From Bradyrhizobium cajani (lineage in GTDB: Bacteria > Pseudomonadota > Alphaproteobacteria > Rhizobiales > Xanthobacteraceae), in the NCBI RefSeq assembly GCF_009759665.1, contig NZ_WQNE01000004.1, positions 248,001 to 312,000 on the forward strand: a DNA stretch of 64,000 bases, in the 5' to 3' direction. The translations under genes were made by a program, and so were the position numbers. This document shows, one piece after another, positions 32,472 to 40,598 of the stretch. How positions within the stretch are numbered: the first letter of the stretch is position 1; the number at the start of each line of letters is the position of its first letter. The notes under the pieces were generated by a model, which saw only the letters and a program-made list of their open reading frames with translations, was not told where the DNA came from and ran no database searches.

Positions 32472-33146
32472 TTAGCTCTTCTTCGCCATCCAGATCACAT
32501 GGCGTGCGCCGCCGCCTCTGCCGGTGGCGCGGACGTTGATCTCGTTGACGTCGAAGCCGGCGCTGCCAAGGCGCTTGGTGAATGCGGGATTGGGTCCCGA
32601 CGACCAGACGGCGAGCACGCCGCCCGGCCGGAGCACCGTCTTCGCCGCTTTCAGCCCACTTGCATTGTAGAGCGCGTCATTGCCCTTCCGGGTCAGCCCT
32701 TCCGGCCCGTTGTCGACATCGAGGAGGACAGCGTCGAAGGCCGATCGTTGCGCCCGGATGATTTTGGCGACGTCGGTTTCCCGGATGCTCACACGGGGAT
32801 CGTCGAGACTGTCGCGAAAGACCTCAGCCATTGGGCCTCGCGCCCAGGCCACCACGGCAGGGACCAGCTCGGCCACCACGATCTCCGCCTTGCTTCCGAG
32901 CACGGCGAGCGCCGCGCGCAGCGTAAAACCCATGCCCAGCCCGCCGATGAGGACGACGGGCTTTGCGACCGTCTCGATCTGCTTCGCCGCAAGCGTCGCC
33001 AGCGCGGCTTCGGAACCCGACAGGCGGCTGTTCATCAGCTCGTTGGTGCCGAGCATGATGGAGAACTCCTTGCCGCGGCGCATCAGGCGGAGCTCCTCGT
33101 GGGAGCCGGGGATTTTGGCGGTATCGATCTTTTCCCAGGGAATCAT
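32472..33146 (-). CDS. Spermidine-synthase-like (class I SAM-dependent) protein
   Basis: 224 aa. The glycine-rich motif I is VVLIGGLGMGFTLRAAL, followed by IVVAELVPAVVAWARGPM as motif II and RSAFDAVLLDVDNGPEG as the post-II/catalytic region, the pattern of polyamine-synthase-like Rossmann proteins. Many such proteins lack the aminopropyl substrate residues, so the function is open. A stand-alone gene flanked by two R4 repeats. Confidence 0.8.
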   Translation of the reverse strand: MIPWEKIDTAKIPGSHEELRLMRRGKEFSIMLGTNELMNSRLSGSEAALATLAAKQIETVAKPVVLIGGLGMGFTLRAALAVLGSKAEIVVAELVPAVVAWARGPMAEVFRDSLDDPRVSIRETDVAKIIRAQRSAFDAVLLDVDNGPEGLTRKGNDALYNASGLKAAKTVLRPGGVLAVWSSGPNPAFTKRLGSAGFDVNEINVRATGRGGGARHVIWMAKKS

Positions 33147-33171
33147 GGGAGAGCTTTAGCACGATTACTTC

Positions 33172-33257
33172 GTAGCCCGGATGGAGCGAAGCGTAATCCG
33201 GGGCTGTTTCTCCGCTGAGAGACCGCCCCGGATTTCGCTGCGCTCCATCCGGGCTAC
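33172..33257. repeat. Palindromic repeat, family R4, copy 2
   Basis: Arms starting GTAGCCCGGATGGAGCG and ending CGCTCCATCCGGGCTAC are near-perfect over 32 bp with about three mismatches. The same arm sequence ends the composite repeat at 32321-32457. It lies between the methyltransferase-like gene and the P450-reductase fusion. Confidence 0.85.
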
Positions 33258-33263
33258 AAGCAC

Positions 33264-36200
33264 CTACCCACCCGCCCAGACGTCGAGCACATATCGATTC
33301 TTCGTACCCATCTCCTCGATCCAGCGTGCAGCCGCGGCGGCATCGCTGCCGCTCTTCTCGCGGTGGATGGCGACCAGCGCGGCCTTCACATCCGGCTCCA
33401 TCTTGCTGCCATCGCCGCAGACATAGATGATGGCGCCCTGCTCGATCAGCGGCCAGACCTTGTCTTTCTGCGCGGCGATCACGTGCTGCACATAGGTCTT
33501 CGGCCCATCCGCGCGCGAGAACGCGGTGAAGAGCTCGGCGATGCCGCTTGCCGCCAACGTTTTTAGTTCATCGGCATAGAGAAAATCCTGATCGGGATGG
33601 CGGCAGCCGAAGAACAGCATCGCCGGCCCGAGCGCGGCCCCCTTCGCCTTGCGTTCGGCGCGCTCCTGGAGGAAGCCGCGGAACGGCGCCAATCCCGTGC
33701 CCGGCCCGATCATGATGATCGGCGCGGATGTATCATCCGGCAGCCGGAAGCCGGCCTTGGTCTCGCGCACGGTGGCATAGATCGTATCGCCCGAACGCCG
33801 ATTGGCGAGGTAGTTCGAGCAGATGCCCTTGTAGGTGCCGCGCCCCGAGGCCGCCGGCCCCTCGACCACACCGACCGTGACGCTGCAACGCGCCTGGTCG
33901 ACCGACGGCGAGGACGAGATCGAATAATAACGTGGTGCCAGCAGCGAGAGCATTTCCAGATAGGCATGGAACGGCAGCTCGCAGGCCGGATGTTCGAGCA
34001 GCAGGTCGAACACCGATTTGCGCCTCGCCAGGATCTCAGTGCGGTAACGCTCCAACTGCTCGGCTTCCTCGCCAACGAAGGCCTGCAGCTTCGGCTTGGT
34101 GACGGGGCAGCGGGTGTGCTCCGCCATGATCTGGATCTGCTTGCGCGTCGCCACCTGCTGCAACTCGACGAATTCGCTGAGCAGGCGGCCGACCGACACG
34201 GCCTCGCCGACCGGCAATTGCGCGCGGCGGCCCTCGGCGACCTGAAGCCTGATCTGGTCCGCCGGCAGGAAGCCGAAGCGGCGGGCCACCGAATCCACCA
34301 GCGTCGGATCGTTGCGCGGGACGACGCTCAAATGATCGCCGACGCGGTAGGTGATGTTGGACGGCAGCTGCACCTCGATATGGCGCGTCGAGCGCTCCGA
34401 CGGATTGGACCCGGTCTTGTTCTGAAGCTCGTCGTTGATCAGCACCTTCATCGCCACCGCACCGCCCTGCGCAACGATGGTGTTGACGGCAGTCACCGCC
34501 ACCGGCTCGATCGCGTAGAGCGGATCGTCCTCCGCGGTGCGGGTGAAATTCCAGTCGATGCCGAACTCCTTGGTCGCAACCTGGGCGGCGGCGGGGAACC
34601 ATTTCTGGAACTGGCCGTCGAGATCGCTGCGCGCATCGCCTTCGCCGCGCGGATAGACCGCACGCGCACCATGCTTGGACAATTGCTCGTCGATGAAGCG
34701 CGGCACCGATTGATAGGTCGCCGCCCAGTCGCTGTTGCCACAGCCGAACACGGCGTAGCGCACATTGGCAAAGGCATCCTTCGGCAGGTCCTCGCCAAGC
34801 CATTTGACGAACTGCGTGGCGTTGTCCGGCGGTGCGCCGTTGTAGGAGGCGCAGATGATGAGCACGCCGCCCTCCTGCGGCAGCTTGCCGACGTAATCGT
34901 CGAGCGGTCCGAGATGCACGGCAAAGCCGTTGATCTCGGCGAGATCGGCCATGCGCGTCGCGAGCTCCTCGGCGGTGCCAAGATTGGAGCCGTACAGCAC
35001 CAGCATCGGCGTGTTGTGGCCGGGCCGCGTGGTCGGCTGGCGCGGCGCTTTCGGCGCCGAAACCGTCGCCGCGACGGGACCGCCATAGGCGCCGCGCTCG
35101 CGGTCGGCGCGCGGACGCACCTTGATCTTGAAGCCTTCCGGCTTCATCGTCAGGGTTTCCTTCAGGTGCATCTGATAGCGCTGGTGGTCGATCAGCTTGA
35201 AGCGCTGCAGGATCATACCGAGCGCGAGGGCGGCCTCGTGCATGGCGAAGCCGCGTCCGATGCAGGCACGCTGGCCGTTGCCGAACGGCTTCCAGGCGTT
35301 GATCGGCCGCTTGGCCTCCGCCTCGCGGCTGAAATTCTCGGGATCGAACGCGTCCGGGTTCGGGCCCCAGACCGAGGGATCGCGATGCAGCGCGGTCACG
35401 AGGATCGTGACGAACGTGCCCTTCCTGAGCTTGTACTTGCCGCCGCCGATGGTCTCGTCATTGAGCGGCGAGATGCCATAGGCCGGCGCCGGCGGCCACA
35501 GCCGCAGCGCCTCTTTCAGGATCTGCGTGATGTAGGTGAGCTGCGTCACCTGCTGGTAGGTCGGCTTGGCATTGACATCGGGCCCGAAGACGCGGTCCAC
35601 CTCATCATAGGCCTTCTTGAGGACATCCGGATGCTTGAGCAGAGCATAGAGCGTGTAGGACAACAGGCCGCTGGTGGTCTCGTGGCCCGCAATCAGGAAC
35701 GTGTTGATCTGGTAGCGGATGTTGATGTCGTCGAGCTGCTCGCCGGTGGAACGGTCGACGCCGGTCATCATCGCGGCGAGCATGTCCTTCTTGTCGTCGA
35801 TCCCTTCCGCGCTCTTGCGGCGCTCGGCGATGATCTCGTCGACCATCTTGTTCATGAAGGCGACGTCTTCGGCCAGGGTCTTGCGGCGCTTCTGCATCCA
35901 GAGCTGCTCGAACGGCAGGCCGCGCGTCATCATGATGGTTTCGAGCGAGCGCACCAGCGACTCCACGAAGGGATGGTAGTCGCGGCGGTAGAACGAATTG
36001 AAGCGGTAGTCGAAGCCGCACAGGCCGATCGTGTCCAGCGTCAGCGCGGTCATGTCGTGGACGACGTCGATCTCGTCGTCGGCGTTGAGCCGCTCCCATT
36101 TTTGGACGAGTTGCTCGGCGATATCGACCATGCTCGAATGATAGGATTGCATGGCGCGGTTGCCGAAGGGCTGGAGCAGGATGTTGTGCGCCTTGCTCCA

Positions 36201-36500
36201 GTTCGGCTCCCTGGTGTCGGCCGTGAACAGACCGTCGCCGCCGACTGCGCGCACGCGCCGCAGCGCGCCGCGCACCGTCTTGTCGAACCGCTTCTCGTCA
36301 GAGAGCTCATCGACGAGATCGTGGCCGGAGACGACGACGATTGGCGAGCCCATCATGTCGAGCCAGAAGATCGGACCGAGCTCCTTGGCGAGCCGCGTCA
36401 GGTGCTGAACGGGGGCGGCCGAGTCCAGCGACAACATGTTGCCGACCACCGGCTTGGTCGGCGGATGCGGAATCGGGTCCAGACGGTTCTTGGATGACAT
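33264..36500 (-). CDS. Self-sufficient cytochrome P450-reductase fusion (CYP102A type)
   Basis: 1078 aa. Residues 1 to about 470 are a P450 domain with AGHETT in the I-helix, ExxR in KEALRLWPP, and the heme loop FGNGQRACIGRGFA with C413. From about 490 there is a flavodoxin-like FMN domain (LVLYGSNLGTAEELATRMA), then FAD and NADPH domains (PRYYSISSSP; IGPGTGLAPFRGFLQER), ending in VWAGG as in P450 BM3. CYP102A enzymes hydroxylate or epoxidise fatty acids at subterminal positions without other partners. Bradyrhizobium is known to carry CYP102A6. It lies downstream of an epoxide hydrolase gene with an R2 element between. Confidence 0.96.
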   Translation of the reverse strand: MSSKNRLDPIPHPPTKPVVGNMLSLDSAAPVQHLTRLAKELGPIFWLDMMGSPIVVVSGHDLVDELSDEKRFDKTVRGALRRVRAVGGDGLFTADTREPNWSKAHNILLQPFGNRAMQSYHSSMVDIAEQLVQKWERLNADDEIDVVHDMTALTLDTIGLCGFDYRFNSFYRRDYHPFVESLVRSLETIMMTRGLPFEQLWMQKRRKTLAEDVAFMNKMVDEIIAERRKSAEGIDDKKDMLAAMMTGVDRSTGEQLDDINIRYQINTFLIAGHETTSGLLSYTLYALLKHPDVLKKAYDEVDRVFGPDVNAKPTYQQVTQLTYITQILKEALRLWPPAPAYGISPLNDETIGGGKYKLRKGTFVTILVTALHRDPSVWGPNPDAFDPENFSREAEAKRPINAWKPFGNGQRACIGRGFAMHEAALALGMILQRFKLIDHQRYQMHLKETLTMKPEGFKIKVRPRADRERGAYGGPVAATVSAPKAPRQPTTRPGHNTPMLVLYGSNLGTAEELATRMADLAEINGFAVHLGPLDDYVGKLPQEGGVLIICASYNGAPPDNATQFVKWLGEDLPKDAFANVRYAVFGCGNSDWAATYQSVPRFIDEQLSKHGARAVYPRGEGDARSDLDGQFQKWFPAAAQVATKEFGIDWNFTRTAEDDPLYAIEPVAVTAVNTIVAQGGAVAMKVLINDELQNKTGSNPSERSTRHIEVQLPSNITYRVGDHLSVVPRNDPTLVDSVARRFGFLPADQIRLQVAEGRRAQLPVGEAVSVGRLLSEFVELQQVATRKQIQIMAEHTRCPVTKPKLQAFVGEEAEQLERYRTEILARRKSVFDLLLEHPACELPFHAYLEMLSLLAPRYYSISSSPSVDQARCSVTVGVVEGPAASGRGTYKGICSNYLANRRSGDTIYATVRETKAGFRLPDDTSAPIIMIGPGTGLAPFRGFLQERAERKAKGAALGPAMLFFGCRHPDQDFLYADELKTLAASGIAELFTAFSRADGPKTYVQHVIAAQKDKVWPLIEQGAIIYVCGDGSKMEPDVKAALVAIHREKSGSDAAAAARWIEEMGTKNRYVLDVWAGG

Positions 36501-36522
36501 TAAATGCGCTTCCCCCTGATCG

Positions 36523-36602
36523 CGTCATTCCGGGGCGATGCGCAGCATCGAACCCGGAATCTCGAGATTCCGGGTTCGCCCTTCGGGCGCCCCGGAATGA
36601 CG
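36523..36602. repeat. 80-bp cloverleaf palindromic element, family R2, copy 2
   Basis: Identical to 27765-27844 at 79 of 80 positions. The single difference (loop GAA to GCA in the GATGC hairpin) keeps every stem intact. It lies 22 bp upstream of the P450-reductase start and therefore in its leader or in the epoxide hydrolase-P450 gap. Confidence 0.95.
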
Positions 36603-36628
36603 TCTCATTTACATCGACGACTGCGTCG

Positions 36629-37624
36629 TCACCCAAACCGCCTTCTACGCCATTCGATCAGCTTGGCGCTGACCTCTTCCGGCTTCTCCTGCTGCGTCCA
36701 ATGGCCGCTGTCCTTCACCAGATACTTCTCGAGGTCGGCGATCAGCTTCTCCATGCCGTCCGCCGCCGACGGCGGCAGCACGGCGTCGTTCTCGGCCATG
36801 ATCATCAGCGAGGGCACGTGCACGTGATGGTCCAGTCCCTCGGAGCGTTGCCAATTGCGGGTGAAATTCCGGTACCAGTTGATGCCGCCCGTGAAGCCGG
36901 TCGTGGTGAAGGTGTCGACGAAGACCTTCTTCTCCTCCGCCGACAGAATCGGCGTGCGCGGATCATGCCTGGCGTCGTAGTTCGCAATCATCTGCGGAAA
37001 GGCCAGGTTGATCCGCGGTGAAGCGCCGATGCCGGCAATCGGTTCTTCCGCAGGCGTCCCCTCGGGGCGAGCCACCGGCTTGCGCATGAAGGCGTCAAAG
37101 GTCTCTTCGACGCGGCTGCCGAAAATCCTGTCAGGCTCGCGCGCCGGATCCTGGAACTGGACGATATACATGTGATCGCCGAACCGCTTGCGGAACAGCT
37201 CGATCGGATCGGCCGGCGCACGGTCCCAATGCGGCGTATTGACCCCGACGACACCGGCGACGCGCGAAGGATGGCGCAACGGCATCTGCCAGACGACGAA
37301 GCCGCCCCAGTCGTGGCCGACGAAGATCGCCTTGTCGATCCCGAGATGATCGAGCAGGCCGACGAGATCGCCGGTCAGGTGCTCGAGGTCGTAGTCCTCC
37401 ATGCGCTCGGGCCGGTCGGTCGCGCCATAGCCGCGCTGGTCCGGCGCGATCACCCGGATGCCGGCCTCGCCCAACGCCTTGATCTGGTGGCGCCAGGAGA
37501 AGGCCAGCTCCGGCCAGCCGTGGCACAGGACCATCGGAGGCTGGTCGGTGGTCGGGCCTGCTTCGTAATAGCCCATGCGGATTCCGTTCGTCTGCACGAA
37601 CTTCAGCGGCGGCATCTCGATCAT
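36629..37624 (-). CDS. Epoxide hydrolase (alpha/beta fold)
   Basis: 331 aa from the ATG at 37622-37624. The oxyanion loop HGWPELAFSWRHQ, DQRGYGATDRP, and nucleophile Asp in VGHDWGG are the standard soluble epoxide hydrolase set, with the base His near the C-terminal SGHWTQQEKP and the Asp in MAENDAVLPP. No signal peptide. It precedes the CYP102-type gene, and opening of an epoxide formed by that enzyme is an attractive but unproven link. It follows the WS/DGAT gene by ten bases. Confidence 0.92.
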   Translation of the reverse strand: MIEMPPLKFVQTNGIRMGYYEAGPTTDQPPMVLCHGWPELAFSWRHQIKALGEAGIRVIAPDQRGYGATDRPERMEDYDLEHLTGDLVGLLDHLGIDKAIFVGHDWGGFVVWQMPLRHPSRVAGVVGVNTPHWDRAPADPIELFRKRFGDHMYIVQFQDPAREPDRIFGSRVEETFDAFMRKPVARPEGTPAEEPIAGIGASPRINLAFPQMIANYDARHDPRTPILSAEEKKVFVDTFTTTGFTGGINWYRNFTRNWQRSEGLDHHVHVPSLMIMAENDAVLPPSAADGMEKLIADLEKYLVKDSGHWTQQEKPEEVSAKLIEWRRRRFG

Positions 37625-37634
37625 TGCAAACGTC

Positions 37635-39185
37635 CTATTCAGCAGCGCCCTTGATATCGGCCGCGGGCGGGTTGTAGGCCGCCTCCAGCGCGGCAAACTC
37701 CTCCGGCAGCATGTCGCACATCACCTGCACATGCGGAATGATGTTGGCGCCGACGATGAAGCCGAAATCGAGCTGGTCGCGATAGCTCTGCACGGTGATG
37801 TTCAGCGCCTGCCCGTGCGTCGAGATCGACACCGGGAAGATGTGCAGAAGCTCAGCGCCGGCGGCGTAGAGCGTCTGCCGCGGCCCCGGCACGTTGGACA
37901 CGGTGATGTTGGCGGCCGGCGGCAACACGTCCGACAGGTTCGAGCGGCTGTAGAGCAAGGCCAGGATCTGCACCATGATCGGCGCACCCAGCATCGAGAT
38001 GTTGGAGACCTGCGGCATCAGCGCGCGCAGCGGATGCGACATCTCCTTGGACTTGGTCGATTGGGCGATGATGGCTTCCAGCCGCGCCTTGGGATCGTCG
38101 ACATTGGTCGCGATCGCGCAGATCATGCCGAACACCTGGTTGTTGGCTTCGGTGTTGCCTTCCTCGCGCAGCGAGATCGGCACCGCCGCCGTCAACGATT
38201 TCGCCGGCAGCGTGCCATATTGCTGGAGATAGCGGCGGACCACGCCGGAGGCGAGTGCCAGCACCACATCATTGAGCTTGCCGCCGGCCTGCTTGGCCAG
38301 CGCCTTGGCCCGCGACAGCGGGATCGACACGCCGGCGAAGCTCCGCTCCGACGAGATCGTCTTGTTGAGCATGGTCGGCGGCGACACCATGCTGGCCAGA
38401 CTCTCGCGCGACTTGGGATCGGCGACCTTGCCGAGCACGTCGGACACGCTCTTGAGCACGGTCGGGATGTTGCCGGCGAAACGCACTGCGCTCTCGATCT
38501 GATACATCGCATTGTCGAACAGGATCGAGCCGATGTCGCTCTTGCCGGTGCGCGGCAGCTGCAAATTCTTCGCGGCCTGCGAGGCATCGAGCGGCTGGCT
38601 GAAGAGCTGCTGATAGGAATCGAGCAGGTTGGCGGCGATGTCGCGCGGCTCCTGTCCGGGTTTGCTGCCTGCCATCGGCGGCTCGACTTTCCGCGGGATC
38701 GGCGAGATGTCGTAGATCATGTTGGTCAGGGCCGCGCCGGCGCCGCCGTCGATGGCGGCATGGTGCATCTTGGAATAAAGCCCGACCTCGTTGTCTTTCA
38801 TGCCCTCGAATACGTAGAACTCCCAGAGCGGGCGCGCGCGGTTCAACAGCTTGGCGTGCATCCAGCCGACGATGCGCTCGAGCGTGGCGCGGTCGCGCGG
38901 CTGCGGCAGGCTGGCGCGGAAGATGTGACGATCGATGTCGAACTGGTCGTCCTCGACCCAGGAGGGGTGGTCGATGTCGAGCGGCGCCTTCTCCAGCCGC
39001 GCCTTCAGGATCGGCGCGACGTGCAGGCGCGAGACGATCATCGCCTTGAAGTCCTCGAAGAAGTCGCCCTTGTAATCGTCAGGCAGGCGAAAGATCGCCA
39101 TGCTGCCGACATGCATCGGCATTTCCGGCGTTTCCAGATAGAGAAACGACGCGTCCAGCGACGACAGCTTCTTACCGTCAGCCAT
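37635..39185 (-). CDS. Wax ester synthase/diacylglycerol acyltransferase (WS/DGAT)
   Basis: 516 aa, full length. The active-site motif HHxxxDG is at residues 141-147 (HHAAIDG), and the family start LSSLDASFLYLET is present, with the C-terminal NVPGPRQTLYAAGAEL. These enzymes join fatty acyl-CoA to alcohols or diacylglycerol to make neutral lipid. It is followed ten bases later by the epoxide hydrolase gene. Confidence 0.95.
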   Translation of the reverse strand: MADGKKLSSLDASFLYLETPEMPMHVGSMAIFRLPDDYKGDFFEDFKAMIVSRLHVAPILKARLEKAPLDIDHPSWVEDDQFDIDRHIFRASLPQPRDRATLERIVGWMHAKLLNRARPLWEFYVFEGMKDNEVGLYSKMHHAAIDGGAGAALTNMIYDISPIPRKVEPPMAGSKPGQEPRDIAANLLDSYQQLFSQPLDASQAAKNLQLPRTGKSDIGSILFDNAMYQIESAVRFAGNIPTVLKSVSDVLGKVADPKSRESLASMVSPPTMLNKTISSERSFAGVSIPLSRAKALAKQAGGKLNDVVLALASGVVRRYLQQYGTLPAKSLTAAVPISLREEGNTEANNQVFGMICAIATNVDDPKARLEAIIAQSTKSKEMSHPLRALMPQVSNISMLGAPIMVQILALLYSRSNLSDVLPPAANITVSNVPGPRQTLYAAGAELLHIFPVSISTHGQALNITVQSYRDQLDFGFIVGANIIPHVQVMCDMLPEEFAALEAAYNPPAADIKGAAE

Positions 39186-39233
39186 AGTTCCCTCCCAAAA
39201 TTCTTTGACGGTCGCCTTGGCCGGCGCTTCTCG

Positions 39234-40034
39234 TCAGGCCGATACTGCCTGTTCCGGCGGGGCATATGCAATGGCAAACGGCCCTGCCCGGTCAAATGGC
39301 CAGAACTCCCCCTCCGGCTGCGCCAGACGGTCTGCCACGGCCCATAGCGCTGCGGGGTTCACGCCGAGCCCGATATGGCTCGCCAGGTACACCTCGATGT
39401 TCTCGGCATGGTCGGAGGGACGGAGCAGACAGGTGCGCCAGTTCACCACTCCGTCGGCGCGTGAATAGATCGACGTCGCAGGCACCGGCAGATCGCCGGC
39501 GATGGCCTCGCGCTGTTCGGCCAAGTCCTCCACCCGCTCGCCGGACAATGCCTCGTAGAGCCGCGTGGCATTGGTCGCCCGCACATCGTTGGCGAAAGGA
39601 CTCCCGAGCGTGACGACATAGCGGACCATGTGGGGCGCCCACAGCGCGAGATCGCGGGCATAGACGCCGCCGAGGCTCCATCCGACCAGGCTGACCTTGC
39701 GCCCCGTCGCGGCGTGGATCTCGGCGAGACGGGCGCGCAAGTCCTCCCGCATCCGCGCCAGGCCGCCGAGATTGCGGCCCATTCGCCAGGCATGTGCCTC
39801 ATAGCCGAGCTCGCTGAGATAGCGCCGCATCGGCACCATCGAGAGGTCGCTGGCGAGGAAGCCCGGCAGCGCCAGCACCGGATGGCCGTCGCCCCTGGGC
39901 GCACGCATCAAGAGCGGCGACAGCAGCAGGCTCGCATTGAACTCGAACAGGCCACGGGCCTCGGCGAGCAGCAGGCCGATGCCCGGCGGACGAAGCCGGT
40001 CGGCGTCCAGCCCTCCGTCGCGGCCGGGGGGCAT
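39234..40034 (-). CDS. Alpha/beta hydrolase (lipase-like), paralogue of the gene at 25505
   Basis: 266 aa. The nucleophile elbow is SLVGWSLGGVYARD with GSPFAN following, and a His is available in ASHIGLG. The C-terminal AVADRLAQPEGEFWPFDRAG matches that of the gene at 25505. Its ATG shares one base with the stop of the DUF6489-like gene upstream (TAATG), so the two are coupled. The WS/DGAT gene lies 48 bp downstream. A role in neutral-lipid turnover is likely but inferred. Confidence 0.85.
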   Translation of the reverse strand: MPPGRDGGLDADRLRPPGIGLLLAEARGLFEFNASLLLSPLLMRAPRGDGHPVLALPGFLASDLSMVPMRRYLSELGYEAHAWRMGRNLGGLARMREDLRARLAEIHAATGRKVSLVGWSLGGVYARDLALWAPHMVRYVVTLGSPFANDVRATNATRLYEALSGERVEDLAEQREAIAGDLPVPATSIYSRADGVVNWRTCLLRPSDHAENIEVYLASHIGLGVNPAALWAVADRLAQPEGEFWPFDRAGPFAIAYAPPEQAVSA

Positions 40035-40291
40035 TATTTCTTCTTGTCGCCGCTGCGCGTGCCACCGAGACCGGCCATCGCAACGAACATGTCCTGAAAC
40101 CGCTCGGCAAGCTTCGGATCGAAGGTGAACCAGCTCTGGATCAGCGATTCCGGCGAGACCTTCTCGATGTTGCTCAGCACCTGCTGCTGTAGCTTCTCCA
40201 TCACCGCCGTCTGCATCGGCGCCACATCGGGCAATCCGAAGAACTGGCGAGCCTCGAGGGGGGTGCAGTCGATTTCGATGTTAACCTTCAT
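40034..40291 (-). CDS. DUF6489-like small protein
   Basis: 85 aa from the ATG at 40289-40291. It starts MKVNIEIDCTPLEARQFFGL and continues with PMQTAVMEKLQQQVLSN and ESLIQSWF, a conserved small-protein pattern of unknown role. The helical middle and the charged lysine tail recall granule or lipid-associated small proteins. It leads the lipid-related leftward operon and is translationally coupled to the following hydrolase. I assign the family name from memory. Confidence 0.65.
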   Translation of the reverse strand: MKVNIEIDCTPLEARQFFGLPDVAPMQTAVMEKLQQQVLSNIEKVSPESLIQSWFTFDPKLAERFQDMFVAMAGLGGTRSGDKKK

Positions 40292-40598
40292 GTCCCCTCC
40301 AGATGAGATTCGAGCGCCCTGTCGCAGTATCGCCGCGACATGGCGTGCAACGCAAGCGACCTGAAGCTGGCGGCCGGGCACCTGCTCCCGTTAATCGCGG
40401 GGTATGGTCAATCAAATTGCCTGTACCCGCATCGGTCCGCCCGTCAATGCTGGTCAGCATTGCTGCACAGCGGCGCAACTTGGCGCGTTCCTTGCTGGAA
40501 TGACGCTTGCACGGTGCAGAAACTCTAGGCAACATGGTTTGATCGGCCGGCCGAACAAATCAAAAATCACCGGCACGGCGGTGTTAAGAGGGTCAAGA
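40292..40598. other. Divergent intergenic region, 307 bp
   Basis: This gap separates the leftward lipid-related operon and the rightward peptide-transport operon. No gene is visible. It contains a perfect palindrome at 40445-40462 and must hold both promoters. Confidence 0.7.
40445..40462. promoter_or_regulatory. Perfect 18-bp palindrome, candidate operator of the peptide-transport operon
   Basis: CAATGCTG and CAGCATTG flank a two-base centre (GT). It lies 137 bp upstream of the first transporter gene and 154 bp from the divergent start, in a non-coding gap. A compact palindrome of this kind suits a dimeric repressor (GntR or LacI-like). No regulator gene is adjacent. Confidence 0.5.

Noticed and set aside
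33597..36497. Rightward open frame of about 966 codons opposite the P450-reductase fusion
   Set aside because: The sense-strand gene has full P450 and reductase motifs; the antisense product is Arg/His/Leu-rich with no recognisable fold.
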